From: Bradyrhizobium sp. CCGE-LA001
GTDB taxonomy: Bacteria > Pseudomonadota > Alphaproteobacteria > Rhizobiales > Xanthobacteraceae
Length of the DNA stretch: 64,000 nucleotides
NCBI RefSeq assembly: GCF_000296215.2
Contig: NZ_CP013949.1
Location: forward strand, 5,945,501-6,009,500
Direction: 5' to 3'
The notes under the pieces were generated by a model that was given only the letters and a program-made list of their open reading frames with translations, searched no databases and was not told where the DNA came from. The position numbers and the translations under genes are program-made. The first letter of the stretch is position 1. Every line of letters begins with the position of its first letter. Shown here piece by piece: positions 1-9,397 of this stretch.

Positions 1-792
1 CGGATAGTGCTCGCGGGACGCTGTCTTCGCCGCCTCCGAGCGCATGCGCTTGGCGAGCAATCCACGCACCAGTCCCAGATTGGCAGCGTGCGTCATCAGC
101 CCAGGCTTGGCCCGCTTCAGGCGTCCGAACAGCGCATCCTTCACCGCGCCCTGGACGTGGCGCTCCTGCGTCACGGTGTCGACGAGGCCGAGCGATTTGG
201 CGCGGCGTGCATCGACGGTGCGGCCGGTCAGCATCAGCGCCATCGACTGGACCGGATTGACCAGCGCGGTGAAACGCGCGGTGCCGCCGAGGCCGGGATG
301 CAGACCGAGCATCACCTCCGGGAAGCCGAAGCGCGCGCCCTCGATGGCGATGCGCGACTGGCAGGCGAGCGCGACCTCGAGCCCGCCGCCGAGGCAGAAG
401 CCGTGGATCACAGCGACGGTCGGCAGCTTCAAGGCTTCGAGATGATCGACTACCGCGTGCGCGGCACGGATCCGCGTCTCCACCATGTCAGGATCGGACG
501 CGCCACCGAATTCGTTGACATCAGCGCCCGCGATGAAGCCGGACGGCTTTGCCGAACGGATCACGAGGCCGGCCGGGCGCTCGGTCTCGATCGCCGCGAG
601 CACGGCATCGAACTCCTCCATCACGTCTGCGGACAACGTGTTGGCACTGGTGTCGGCGCGGTCGAACAGCAGCCAGGCGACGCCGTCGGTATCGCGGGTC
701 AGCTTGAAATGCTTGTACGGGCTGTCCGTCGAAGGCGTCGGCCCGAGCTCCAGGACGCGATCGCCAAGCGCGGTCATGATCTTGGAATCCAT
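1..792 (-). CDS. fadJ: 3-hydroxyacyl-CoA dehydrogenase / enoyl-CoA hydratase, N-terminal part (runs off window)
   Basis: Bifunctional fatty-acid beta-oxidation enzyme, of which only the first 264 codons lie in the window. The visible part is the crotonase (enoyl-CoA hydratase) domain, about residues 25-220. The oxyanion-hole segment GFIAGADVNEF is at 85-95. The two glutamates expected for hydratase catalysis are at about 139 (GGGLEVAL) and 159 (FPEVMLG). The NAD-binding dehydrogenase half would follow beyond position 1. The start is the ATG at 792, two bases after the thiolase stop at 795, so the gene is the third of an operon with thiolase and fadE. Family assignment is strong; the symbol fadJ rather than fadB is a convention and could differ. 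Confidence 0.88.
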   Translation of the reverse strand, partial: MDSKIMTALGDRVLELGPTPSTDSPYKHFKLTRDTDGVAWLLFDRADTSANTLSADVMEEFDAVLAAIETERPAGLVIRSAKPSGFIAGADVNEFGGASDPDMVETRIRAAHAVVDHLEALKLPTVAVIHGFCLGGGLEVALACQSRIAIEGARFGFPEVMLGLHPGLGGTARFTALVNPVQSMALMLTGRTVDARRAKSLGLVDTVTQERHVQGAVKDALFGRLKRAKPGLMTHAANLGLVRGLLAKRMRSEAAKTASREHYP

Positions 793-794
793 GG

Positions 795-2078
795 TCACAC
801 CGCCTCGATCAGCATGGCCCCGCCGAGCCCGCCACCTATGCATTCGGTGGCGACGCCGCGCCGCGTGCCAAGCCGCTTCATCGCGTTGACGAGATGCAGC
901 ACGATGCGGTTGCCGGAAGTGCCGACGGGATGGCCGAGCGAGATGGCGCCTCCGTCGACGTTCAGCCTCTCGCGCTCGATCTCGCCGGCCGCGCCGTCGA
1001 GGCCGAGAATCTCGCGGCAGAACTTGTCGTCGTTCCAGGCGGCGAGACAGCCCAGCACTTGCGTCGCAAACGCTTCGTTCAGCTCCCAGGTCTCGACGTC
1101 CTTGATGGCGAGGCCGTTGCGCGTCAGCAGCGGCGTCGCCGACATCACCGGGCCAAGGCCCATGATGCTCGGATCAAGCGCCGCCCAGTTGCTATCGACG
1201 ATCGCAGCCTTCGGCGAGAGCTTGTGTTTTGCTACCGCTGCGTCAGATGCCAGGATCACCCAGGAGGCGCCGTCGGTGATCTGCGAGGAATTGCCTGCGG
1301 TGACCTGGCCCCAGGGCCGCTCGAACACCGGCCGCAGTTTCGCCAGCGTCTCCGCCGTCGAGTCCGGGCGCACGCCGTCATCATGGTCGAAGTACTTGCC
1401 GTCGCGAGAGAACGCGGTCTCCAGCTCGCCCTTGAGAAAGCCCGCGCTTTGCGCATGCGCGAGCCGGCGATGGCTCTCGGCCGCGTAGGCATCGGATTGA
1501 GCGCGCGTGATGCCGAAGAGATGGCCGACGACCTCGGCGGTCTGGCCCATGTTCAGCTCGGTGACGGGGTCGGTCAGCCCGCGCTCGAGCCCGATGATCG
1601 GCTTCAGATCGCGTGGACGCAGCTTGAAAGCTGCAGCAAGCTTGGCCGCCACGCCTTTGGCGGTGGCAAGCCCGGCGAACCAGCGCACGCCGGAATTCGG
1701 CCAGACCAGCGGTGCGTGGCTGAGCGCCTCGGTGCCGCCGGCAAGGATCATGTCCGCATGGCCCTCGCGGATGTAGCGATAGGCGGTGTCGATCGACTGC
1801 ATGCCGGAGCCGCAATTGATCTGCACCGTGAAGGCAACCATGTCCTCGCCCATGCCGAGTCGGAGCGCAGCGACACGCGCCGGGTTCATCTCGTCGGCGA
1901 TCACGTTGACGCAGCCGAGGATGACCTGGTCGAAGCTATCGGGCGAGAACGGCTGCCGCGCCAGCAGCGGCCGGCCGCATTGCACGGCGAGATCGACCGG
2001 CGTGAACGGCCCGGGGCCCGAGCGCGCCTTCAGGAACGGCGTCCTGCTGCCGTCGACGATGAATACCGGTCGTGCCAT
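795..2078 (-). CDS. fadI: acetyl-CoA C-acyltransferase (3-ketoacyl-CoA thiolase)
   Basis: Thiolase that cleaves 3-ketoacyl-CoA to acetyl-CoA and a shortened acyl-CoA, the last step of the beta-oxidation cycle. The protein is 427 residues, the usual length. The acyl-accepting cysteine is C89 in QINCGSGMQS. The C-terminal catalytic His is in SLGHPVGTSG, and the second Cys and glycine loop are in ECIGGGLGG. Its ATG shares one base with the TGA stop of the upstream acyl-CoA dehydrogenase gene (TGATG), which indicates translational coupling. Together with the downstream fadJ-like gene this gives a complete fadE-fadI-fadJ degradation cassette. The symbol follows the fadIJ naming and is inferred from context. 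Confidence 0.9.
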   Translation of the reverse strand: MARPVFIVDGSRTPFLKARSGPGPFTPVDLAVQCGRPLLARQPFSPDSFDQVILGCVNVIADEMNPARVAALRLGMGEDMVAFTVQINCGSGMQSIDTAYRYIREGHADMILAGGTEALSHAPLVWPNSGVRWFAGLATAKGVAAKLAAAFKLRPRDLKPIIGLERGLTDPVTELNMGQTAEVVGHLFGITRAQSDAYAAESHRRLAHAQSAGFLKGELETAFSRDGKYFDHDDGVRPDSTAETLAKLRPVFERPWGQVTAGNSSQITDGASWVILASDAAVAKHKLSPKAAIVDSNWAALDPSIMGLGPVMSATPLLTRNGLAIKDVETWELNEAFATQVLGCLAAWNDDKFCREILGLDGAAGEIERERLNVDGGAISLGHPVGTSGNRIVLHLVNAMKRLGTRRGVATECIGGGLGGAMLIEAV

Positions 2079-4345
2079 CAGCTCGCCGCCCTCTGTTCAC
2101 CGAGTTCCTGGAAGAACTGATGCACGTCGCCGGATTTCTTGTAAATCGGCGACAGCGCCTCCGGCGCAAAATCATCGACTTCGATGACTTCAGTGACGGC
2201 TGCGCGGGCGGCGGCGAGCTGCTCGCCCTCGGCCTGCGTGATCACGCCCTTGGTCACCGCCTCCTTCCAGTCGCGCAACTGCGCAGCGCGCATGCGCTTG
2301 GCGATGGCGTCGGTGGCCGCGACCAGCTTGAACGCGCGCTCCAGCCGGGCAAAGCCGCCGTCGTCGTCGAGATAAGCGAGGTCCGGCGTGAGGCGTTCAC
2401 GCGCTGCGGAGGGCTCCAGCACGATGCCGGCGCATTGGTGCACGACGCGGTCGGACGGGCCGAGCACGCGCGCGCCGAACGGCTGGACCACCAGCTTGAG
2501 GAAGCCGGCAACGAAGCGGTTCGGCAGATTGGCGAGGATTTCGGCCACCCGGTTTTCGATGGTCTTGAAACCCGTCGCCATGCACCATTCCAGCGCAGCG
2601 AAATCCTCCTTCTGCCGTCCCTCGTCCTGCCAGCGCTTCAGCGCCGCCGAGAGCAGATAAAGCTCCGACAGGATGTCGCCAAACCGCGCCGACAGCATCT
2701 CCTTGCGCTTGAGTGCACCGCCGAGGGTCAGCAGCGCCATGTCGGCGCAGAGCGCGAAGGCGGCGGAATAACGCGACAGCTGCCGATAGAATGGCGTCGC
2801 GTCGCCGGCGTCGGGCGCCAACGCGAAGGCGCCGAAGGTCCAGCTGCGGCCGAAGGCGCGGAACAAGGTCCGGAAGCTGTGGCCGACGTGTTTCCAGAAT
2901 GCCTTGTCGAACGCGGTGAGCCCGCGCTCGCGATCGGCATCCGCGAGCGCATTCATCTCGTCGAGCAGATAGGGGTGGGCGCGGATGGCGCCCTGCCCGA
3001 ACACGATGAGATTGCGGGTCAGGATGTTGGCGCCTTCCACGGTGATGCCGACCGGCACGGCGCGATGGAGATTGCCGAGATAGTTCTGCGGGCCGTCGAT
3101 CACGGCCTTGCCGCCGTGGATGTCCATGGCGTCGTCGATCGCGGTGCGCATCCGCTCGGTCGCGTGCAGCTTCATGATGCCGGAGATGACGGCAGGATGA
3201 ATGCCGGCATTCAGCGCGGCGCAGGTGAGCCGCCGTGCCGCATCGAGCTGGTAGGCGGTGGCGACGATGCGCGCGAGCGGCTCCTCGACGCCCTCGAACT
3301 TGGAGATGGAGATGCCGAACTGCTCGCGAACGCGGGCATAGGCGCCGGTCGTGCGCGCCGCATAGGCGGCACCGGCAGCGGAAAGCGACGGCAGCGAGAT
3401 GCCGCGGCCGGCGGCGAGCGCGGTCATCAGCATCTTCCAGCCTTGCCCCAGCCGTTCCTTGCCGCCAATGACATAGTCGAGCGGGATGAAGACGTCGCGG
3501 CCCCAGTTTGGGCCGTTCTGGAACACCTGCATCGACGGCAGATGGCGCTGGCCGATCTCGACGCCGGGCAGATTGGTCGGGATCAGCGCGACGGTAATGC
3601 CGAGCTCTTCCTGGCTTCCCACGAGGTGGTCGGGATCATAGGCCTTGAAGGCGAGACCCAGCAGCGTCGCGACGGGGCCGAGCGTGATGTAGCGCTTGTG
3701 CCAGTTGAGCCGGAGGCCGACGACCTCGCGGCCCTCGAACTCGCCCTTGCAGATGATCCCGGTGTCGACCATCGAGGCGGCATCGGAGCCGGCCTCGGGG
3801 CTGGTGAGGCCGAAGCACGGAATGTCGCGGCCATCGGCGAGGCGCGGCAGCCAGCGCGCCTGCTGCTCCTTTGTGCCGAAGCGCATCAGGAGCTCGCCCG
3901 GGCCGAGCGAGTTCGGCACCATTACCGTTACCGCCGCCGCGATCGAGCGGGTCGAAATCTTGCGTACGACTTCCGAATGCGCATAGGGCGAGAAGCCGAG
4001 GCCGCCGAACTCCTTCGGAATGATCATGCCGAAGAATTTCTCGCGCTTGACGAAGTGCCAGACATCCGGCGGCAGGTCGCGCCACTCCCAGAAGATCTTC
4101 CACTCGTCGAGCATGGCGCAGAGCTCGTCGACGGGGCCATTGAGGAAGGCCTGCTCCTCCTCGGTCAGCCTGGCCTGCGGCACCTTCAGCAGCTTCGACC
4201 AGTCGGGATTGCCGGTGAAGAGATCGGCGTCCCACCAGACGTCCCCGGCCTCCAGCGCCTCGCGCTCGGTGTCGGACATCGCCGGCAGCACGCCGCGCGC
4301 CCAGGAGAAGATCGGCTTTGTGATTTTGTCGCGGCGGAAGCTCAT
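2078..4345 (-). CDS. fadE: long-form acyl-CoA dehydrogenase (FadE type)
   Basis: FAD-dependent acyl-CoA dehydrogenase, the first oxidation step of beta-oxidation. The 755-residue product is the long FadE form (E. coli FadE is about 810), not the roughly 380-residue form. An N-terminal extension of about 75 residues precedes the acyl-CoA dehydrogenase core (about 80-480, with GLTSPEAGSDAAS and the segment IHGGKAVIDGPQNYLG). A roughly 270-residue C-terminal FadE-specific domain follows. An in-frame ATG at 4357 exists, but the ATG at 4345 has GAGG about eight bases upstream and gives the usual MSFRRDKITKPIF start, so I chose it. It heads the operon with thiolase and fadJ. Two small palindromes lie 55-85 bp upstream. 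Confidence 0.9.
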   Translation of the reverse strand: MSFRRDKITKPIFSWARGVLPAMSDTEREALEAGDVWWDADLFTGNPDWSKLLKVPQARLTEEEQAFLNGPVDELCAMLDEWKIFWEWRDLPPDVWHFVKREKFFGMIIPKEFGGLGFSPYAHSEVVRKISTRSIAAAVTVMVPNSLGPGELLMRFGTKEQQARWLPRLADGRDIPCFGLTSPEAGSDAASMVDTGIICKGEFEGREVVGLRLNWHKRYITLGPVATLLGLAFKAYDPDHLVGSQEELGITVALIPTNLPGVEIGQRHLPSMQVFQNGPNWGRDVFIPLDYVIGGKERLGQGWKMLMTALAAGRGISLPSLSAAGAAYAARTTGAYARVREQFGISISKFEGVEEPLARIVATAYQLDAARRLTCAALNAGIHPAVISGIMKLHATERMRTAIDDAMDIHGGKAVIDGPQNYLGNLHRAVPVGITVEGANILTRNLIVFGQGAIRAHPYLLDEMNALADADRERGLTAFDKAFWKHVGHSFRTLFRAFGRSWTFGAFALAPDAGDATPFYRQLSRYSAAFALCADMALLTLGGALKRKEMLSARFGDILSELYLLSAALKRWQDEGRQKEDFAALEWCMATGFKTIENRVAEILANLPNRFVAGFLKLVVQPFGARVLGPSDRVVHQCAGIVLEPSAARERLTPDLAYLDDDGGFARLERAFKLVAATDAIAKRMRAAQLRDWKEAVTKGVITQAEGEQLAAARAAVTEVIEVDDFAPEALSPIYKKSGDVHQFFQELGEQRAAS

Positions 4346-4401
4346 GGCGGACCTCATGCATCGGCGCGGATATCTGGCATTTTAGCGGAAAGTGGCCGGG
4401 G

Positions 4402-4430
4402 GAAGTGAACACTTCGCCTGCAGAATGCAG
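4402..4430. promoter_or_regulatory. two adjacent palindromes upstream of the fadE operon
   Basis: GAAGTG-AA-CACTTC at 4402-4415 is a perfect 14-bp palindrome. CTGCA-GAA-TGCAG follows at 4418-4430. Both lie 57-85 bp upstream of the fadE ATG, where a repressor of the operon would be expected to bind. No regulator gene is adjacent, so the role as operator is inference. Confidence 0.4.
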
Positions 4431-4525
4431 CCAATTGACGCGGCCGGGCGACCGCCCCGGGGACCATAACGGCCGGGGCGTGCGGGCAGTTCCGGGACGG
4501 GGGAAGGGGATGGATGTCTCCCCAT

Positions 4526-4625
4526 GTCATTCCGGGGCGAGCCTCTTGGTGCGAACCCGGAATCCATACTCCCGATCGTGGTTATGGATTCCGGGCTCGA
4601 CGCTTACGCGTCGCCCCGGAATGAC
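4526..4625. repeat. 100-bp intergenic inverted repeat (family A)
   Basis: The outer arms GTCATTCCGGGGCGA and TCGCCCCGGAATGAC match perfectly. An inner pair, CCCGGAATCCATA at 4556-4568 and TATGGATTCCGGG at 4583-4595, also matches perfectly. The element fills the gap between the fad operon and the flavin reductase gene. It resembles dispersed extragenic palindromes seen in Bradyrhizobium genomes; this is from memory. Confidence 0.8.
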
Positions 4626-4639
4626 GGAAAGAAGCCGAC

Positions 4640-5263
4640 CTAATCCGGCCGCACCATCTCGAACATGTTTTCCGGCTTGATCTCGAAATAGTCGCCGCGG
4701 CGGCCGGCGCGGACGATGGGACGGGCGGCTGCGGTCTGGTAGACGCCGTCCTTGATCAGGGCCTGGTTGATGTGGACGGCGACGACCTCGCCCAGCGTCA
4801 GCCAGGCGTCGGCCTCCCTGCCGTCGGCGCCCTTGAGGCGGACGATGTCGGACACCTTGCATTCGAAGGCCACCGGGCTCTCGGCCACGCGCGGCACGTT
4901 GACCAGCCTGCCGGCCACCGCAGTGAGACCCGCGACCTCAAATTCGTCGACCTCGGGCGCGACATGGGCGGCGGTCGCGTTCATGTGCTTGGCGAGATCC
5001 ATGGTGGTGAGATTCCACACGAACTCCCGCGTCTGCTCCATGTTCGAGACCGTGTCCTTCCAGTTGGTGGACGAAAATCCGATGATCGGCGGCACGTAGC
5101 AGAACGCGTTGAAGAAGCTGTAGGGCGCGAGATTGACGTGGCCATTGGCGTCGCGCGAGGAGATCCAGCCGATCGGCCGCGGCGCGATGATGGCGTTGAA
5201 GGGATCGTGCTTGAGGCCGTGGCCCTTGGAGGGTTCGTAGAAATAGAGGTCTTTGTCGGTCAC
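4640..5263 (-). CDS. flavin reductase family protein
   Basis: FMN-binding split-barrel protein of the flavin reductase family (flavoredoxin / DIM6-NTAB type), 207 residues, cytoplasmic. Characteristic segments are APRPIGWISSRDANG and NLAPYSFFNAFCYVPP near the N-terminus. It probably binds FMN and uses NAD(P)H, but the substrate cannot be read from the sequence. The reading frame stays open much further upstream, but the upstream part runs through an inverted-repeat element. I therefore place the start at the GTG at 5263, which gives VTDKDLYFYEP and has an AGGGA about 12 bases upstream. A repeat separates it from the TetR gene, so co-transcription with the efflux genes is doubtful. Confidence 0.8.
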   Translation of the reverse strand: MTDKDLYFYEPSKGHGLKHDPFNAIIAPRPIGWISSRDANGHVNLAPYSFFNAFCYVPPIIGFSSTNWKDTVSNMEQTREFVWNLTTMDLAKHMNATAAHVAPEVDEFEVAGLTAVAGRLVNVPRVAESPVAFECKVSDIVRLKGADGREADAWLTLGEVVAVHINQALIKDGVYQTAAARPIVRAGRRGDYFEIKPENMFEMVRPD

Positions 5264-5280
5264 GCTGGCTTTTCCCTGAT

Positions 5281-5360
5281 CGTCATTGCGAGCGCAGCCA
5301 AGCAATCCAGAATCCCTCCGCGGAAACGGTCTGGATTGCTTCGCTGCGCTCGCAATGACG
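5281..5360. repeat. 80-bp intergenic inverted repeat (family B)
   Basis: Two 30-bp arms (5281-5310 and 5331-5360) are reverse complements with one mismatch, around a 20-bp loop. The arms begin CGTCATTGCGAGCGCAGC. A degenerate relative lies at 9269-9330. It is the type of dispersed palindrome common between Bradyrhizobium genes. Confidence 0.85.
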
Positions 5361-5442
5361 GAGTGTGTTGCTCCGTCCTGGTCCGCCGCCGGCCGGTCAG
5401 CGCGGGGGGCGGCCTGCTTATAAAAGGAAACCCGCCGCTCCG

Positions 5443-6042
5443 TCAGTGCCGCGGCGACAGACCCGCGATGACGAAATCGATCATCTGGTCGATGTTCGGG
5501 CCCGGCTTGGTGGCGCACTGGGCGATCATCTGGGGGTGGAAGAAGCGTATCATCGCGGTGCAGGCGCAGAGCGAAGCCAGCTGCAGGTCGGGCGCCTCGA
5601 ACTCGCCGGAGGCAACGCCTTGCGCGATCATCTGGCCGATCACCCCGGCAATGCACTCCATATGGGCGACGCAGACGTCCCAGTCCTCCTCCATCGCGAT
5701 GGCGACCATCTCATGCAGCTTGTTGTCGCCGACGTAGCGCTCGGTGTTCATGCGATTGATGGTGGTGAGCAGCTCGCGGAAGCGCTCCGGCACCGGACCG
5801 GGCCTTGCCACGATCCGTTGCGCCTCCAGCTCGACCTCGCCCATCAGCGAGCGCGCCACCGCCTGATGGATCGCCTTCTTCGATTCGAAGAAGCGATACA
5901 CGTTGGCGGGGCTCATCCTGAGCTCCTTGGCAATGTCGCCGACCGTGGTCTTCTGGTAGCCGATCTGGCGGAACAGCCGCTCGGCCACCTCGAGGATGCG
6001 ATCCCGGGTGTCGACTTCGATATGTTCCGAAATAAGGGCCAT
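5443..6042 (-). CDS. TetR-family transcriptional regulator of the adjacent RND pump
   Basis: 199-residue TetR-type repressor. The N-terminal helix-turn-helix spans about residues 12-60 (ILEVAERLFRQIGYQKTTVGDIAKELRMS in two segments, then NVYRFFESKKAI). The remaining helices form the ligand domain, which is poorly conserved in this family. The gene lies 34 bp downstream of the RND pump gene on the same strand, so adaptor, pump and regulator form one likely autoregulated operon. Repression of an efflux operon relieved by a small molecule is the usual role; the inducer is unknown. A plausible operator lies upstream of the adaptor gene at 10542-10562. Confidence 0.88.
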   Translation of the reverse strand: MALISEHIEVDTRDRILEVAERLFRQIGYQKTTVGDIAKELRMSPANVYRFFESKKAIHQAVARSLMGEVELEAQRIVARPGPVPERFRELLTTINRMNTERYVGDNKLHEMVAIAMEEDWDVCVAHMECIAGVIGQMIAQGVASGEFEAPDLQLASLCACTAMIRFFHPQMIAQCATKPGPNIDQMIDFVIAGLSPRH

Positions 6043-6076
6043 CAGTCAGGACTCGTTGGTCAGCACTTCATCTCAC

Positions 6077-9000
6077 TTATTCAGCCGCTTCAGCAAGCGG
6101 AATTGCCGGATGCTCATCGCTGCCATGCTGCGGCGCGGCAGGCTGCTCGGGGGTGCCCGCTTCGTCCAGGCTCTTCCTGAACCACAGGGCATAAAGGCCC
6201 GGCAGGTACAGCAGCGTCAGGAAGGTCGCCACGAACAGGCCGCCCATGATGGTGATCGCCATCGGGCCCCAGAAGGCCGAGCGCGACAACGGGATCATGG
6301 CAAGGATCGCGGCCAAGGCCGTCAGCACCACCGGCCGGGCGCGACGGACGGTCGCCTCCACGATCGCCTCGCGCCGGGTCATGCCATGGGAGACGTCAGT
6401 CTCGATCTGGTCGACCAGGATGACGGTGTTGCGCATGATCATGCCGGCGAGCGCGATCAGGCCGAGCAGCGCCACGAAGCCGAACGGGGCGTTGGCGACG
6501 TTGAGGCCGAGCGAGGCACCGACGATGCCGAGCGGCGCAGTCAGGAACACCAGGATCAGGCGCGAGAAGCTCTGCAGCTGGATCATCAGCAGCGTCAGCA
6601 TCACCATGACCATCACCGGGAAGAGGATGAAGATCGAGGCGTTGCCCTTGGCCGATTCCTCGAAGGCGCCACCCGGCTCGATCCGGTAGGCCGGCTCGAG
6701 ATGATCAATGATCGGCTTCAGCTTCGGCGTGATCTGGCCCGTGACGTCAGGCGCCTGAACGCCGTCGACGACGTCGGAGCGCACGGTGATCGCCATGTCG
6801 CGGTTGCGCCGCCACATGATCGGCTCCTCGTGCGCATATTCGATCTTGGCGATCTGCTGCAGCGGCACCGCCACGCCGTTGCGCGAAGTGATGGTGAGGT
6901 CGCCGACGCCGCCGAGGTCGAGGCGTTCGGACGGGATCGCACGGGCAACCACGCCGACCTTCTCGATGCCGTCGCGCACGGTCGTGACCTGCGAACCCGA
7001 GATCAGCATCGCCAGCGCCTGCGAGACGTCCTGCGGGGTCAGGCCCATGGCGCGGGCACGATCCTGGTCGACGACGAGCTTGAGGTAAGGCGACTGCTCG
7101 TTCCAGTCGAGCTGGACGTCCTTGACGCTCTTGTTTTGGCGCATGACGTCGCGGACCTGGTAGGCGATCTCGCGCACCTTGTTGGCGTCGGGCCCGATCA
7201 CGCGGAACTGGACGGGGAAACCGACCGGCGGGCCGAAATTGAAGCGGTCGACGCGCACGCGTGCTTCGGACAGGAAGCCCTCGGCAGCCGCGTTCTCGAT
7301 CTTGGCCTTGATGCGCTCGCGCGCCTCGACACCCTTGGCGACGATGACGATCTCGGCGAAGGCCTCGTTCGGCAGCTGCGGGTTGAGGCCGAGCCAGAAC
7401 CGCGGCGAACCCTGGCCGACATAGGCGGTATAGGTCTCGATATCCTTGTCGTCCTTGAGCAGCGTCTCGGCCCTCTTCGCGGCCTTCTCGGTGACGTTGA
7501 AGGCGGTGCCTTCCGGCAGGCGCAGCTGGAGGAACAGCTCGGGCCGCTCTGACAGCGGGAAGAACTGCTGCTGGACCTGGCCGAAGCCGACGATGGAGGC
7601 GGCGAAGACGCCGACGGTCGCGACCACCACGGTGATGCGGTGATTGACGCACCATTGCACGATGGCGCGCAGGCCCCGGTACATGCGGGTCTCGTAGACC
7701 GCGTGCGGATCGTGGTTGTGGTGCGCCTTCATCTCCGGCAGCAGCTTGACGCCGATATAGGGCGTGAAGATCACCGCCACGAACCAGGAGGCGACCAGCG
7801 CGATCGCCACGATCCAGAAGATGCTGCCGGCATATTCGCCGACCGCCGAATTGGCAAAGCCGATGGGGAGGAAGCCAGCGGCCGTGACCAGCGTTCCCGT
7901 GAGCATCGGAAACGCAGTTGATTCCCAGGCAAAGGACGCCGCGCGCATGCGGTCCCAGCCCTGCTCCATCTTTACCACCATCATCTCGACTGCGATGATG
8001 GCGTCGTCGACGAGCAGGCCGAGTGCGATGATCAGCGCACCTAACGTGATGCGGTGCAGGTCGAGCGACATCGTGTTCATGACGATGAAGACGATGCCGA
8101 GCACCAGCGGCACCGACAGCGCGACCACGATGCCGGTGCGCCAGCCGAGCGCCAGGAACGAGACGAACAGCACGATGACGAGCGCTTCCATGAAGGAATG
8201 CACGAACTCGCCGACGGCGTGCTCGACCACCTTGGGCTGGTCGGCGATCAGCTTGACGTCGATGCCCTGCGGCACCGCCTTCATGAAGTCGGCGGTGGCC
8301 TTCTCGACCTCCTTGCCGAGATCGAGGATGTTGGCACCCTTGGCCGTGACGACGCCGATGCCGATCGCGGGCTTGCCTTCCTGCCGCACGACGAAGCTCG
8401 GCGGATCAACATAGCCATGGGTGACGGTGGCGATGTCGCCGAGGCGGAACACGCGGCCATTGCTCTCGACCGGAGTCTCGGCGACCGCCTTAGCGCCATC
8501 GAGCGCGCCGGTGACGCGCAGCGGCACGCGCTGCGACGAAGTCTCGACCGTGCCGGCCGGCGTCACGTTGTTCTGCTTGGCCAGCGAATCGAACAGCGCC
8601 TGCGGCGTGATGCCGAGGGTAGCGAGCTTGGCGTGGCTGAACTCGACGAAGATGCGCTCATCCTGGTTGCCGTAGACGTCGACTTTGGTCACGCCGGGCA
8701 CCTTCAGCAGGCGCTGGCGGAAGCCTTCGGAGACCTTCTTGAGCTGGGCATAGTCGGCGCCGTCGCCGGTCATCATGTAGAGGATGGAATCGACGTCGGA
8801 GAACTCGTCGTTGACGACCGGCCCGAGAATGCCTGAGGGCAACTGGCCCTGCACGTCGACCAGCTTCTTGCGCAGGAGATAGAAGAGATAGGGCACGTCC
8901 TTCGGCGGGGTGTTGTCGCGGAAGGTCACCTGCAGCGCGGTGAAGCCCGGCTTGGAATAGGTCTGCACCTTCTCGAAATAGGGCAGCTCCTGGATCTTCT

Positions 9001-9214
9001 TCTCGATGGGATCGGCGACCTGGGTCTGCATCTCCTGCGCGGTCGCGCCCGGCCACATCACGGAGACGTTGACCACCTTCACCGTGAAGAACGGATCCTC
9101 GGCGCGACCGAGCTTCTCATAGGAGAAGTAGCCGGCGACGCCGAGTATGATCATCAGGAAGAGAACCAGCGTCGGATGGCTGACGGCCCAGGCTGAAAGG
9201 TTGAAGCGCTTCAT
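6077..9214 (-). CDS. RND-family efflux transporter, inner-membrane pump subunit
   Basis: Proton-driven resistance-nodulation-division pump of 1045 residues (AcrB/MexF-like size) in the inner membrane. It has the expected plan: TM1 at about 10-30, a large periplasmic loop, TM2-6, a second periplasmic loop and TM8-12. The proton-relay aspartate pair is visible in GLLVDDAIIAVEMM in TM4. The C-terminus is short and polar. The start is the ATG at 9214 (MKRFNLSAWAVSHP) with GGAGAG about six bases upstream; the frame is open further upstream only into a repeat. It works with the lipoprotein adaptor encoded just upstream. No outer-membrane channel is encoded here, so it presumably borrows a TolC-like one. 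Substrates cannot be predicted. Confidence 0.93.
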   Translation of the reverse strand: MKRFNLSAWAVSHPTLVLFLMIILGVAGYFSYEKLGRAEDPFFTVKVVNVSVMWPGATAQEMQTQVADPIEKKIQELPYFEKVQTYSKPGFTALQVTFRDNTPPKDVPYLFYLLRKKLVDVQGQLPSGILGPVVNDEFSDVDSILYMMTGDGADYAQLKKVSEGFRQRLLKVPGVTKVDVYGNQDERIFVEFSHAKLATLGITPQALFDSLAKQNNVTPAGTVETSSQRVPLRVTGALDGAKAVAETPVESNGRVFRLGDIATVTHGYVDPPSFVVRQEGKPAIGIGVVTAKGANILDLGKEVEKATADFMKAVPQGIDVKLIADQPKVVEHAVGEFVHSFMEALVIVLFVSFLALGWRTGIVVALSVPLVLGIVFIVMNTMSLDLHRITLGALIIALGLLVDDAIIAVEMMVVKMEQGWDRMRAASFAWESTAFPMLTGTLVTAAGFLPIGFANSAVGEYAGSIFWIVAIALVASWFVAVIFTPYIGVKLLPEMKAHHNHDPHAVYETRMYRGLRAIVQWCVNHRITVVVATVGVFAASIVGFGQVQQQFFPLSERPELFLQLRLPEGTAFNVTEKAAKRAETLLKDDKDIETYTAYVGQGSPRFWLGLNPQLPNEAFAEIVIVAKGVEARERIKAKIENAAAEGFLSEARVRVDRFNFGPPVGFPVQFRVIGPDANKVREIAYQVRDVMRQNKSVKDVQLDWNEQSPYLKLVVDQDRARAMGLTPQDVSQALAMLISGSQVTTVRDGIEKVGVVARAIPSERLDLGGVGDLTITSRNGVAVPLQQIAKIEYAHEEPIMWRRNRDMAITVRSDVVDGVQAPDVTGQITPKLKPIIDHLEPAYRIEPGGAFEESAKGNASIFILFPVMVMVMLTLLMIQLQSFSRLILVFLTAPLGIVGASLGLNVANAPFGFVALLGLIALAGMIMRNTVILVDQIETDVSHGMTRREAIVEATVRRARPVVLTALAAILAMIPLSRSAFWGPMAITIMGGLFVATFLTLLYLPGLYALWFRKSLDEAGTPEQPAAPQHGSDEHPAIPLAEAAE

Positions 9215-9268
9215 CGCACTCTCCGAAAGACGATCCAATTGCCAAAACGACAGCCGCTCTGTACAAGG

Positions 9269-9330
9269 CGTCGTCGCGAGGCAGCGAAGCAATCCAGGGG
9301 GCTGGGCAAGGTTCTGGATCGCTTCGCCGC
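9269..9330. repeat. degenerate family-B inverted repeat
   Basis: A worn copy of the element at 5281-5360. The left arm reads CGTCGTCGCGAGGCAGCGAA and the right arm CTGGATCGCTTCGCCGC. It sits between the adaptor and pump genes, so it would be transcribed inside the operon. Confidence 0.55.
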
Positions 9331-9397
9331 TTCAGCCTTTGCATTTGCGCTCGGGCAAAACTCACCTCACACGACGTAAACTCGATGTTCTTGCAGA

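Noticed and set aside
2072..4408. 778-codon open frame on the plus strand opposite fadE
   Set aside because: It mirrors the codon pattern of fadE, has no family resemblance and is Arg/Glu/His-rich, as expected of a shadow frame in high-GC DNA.
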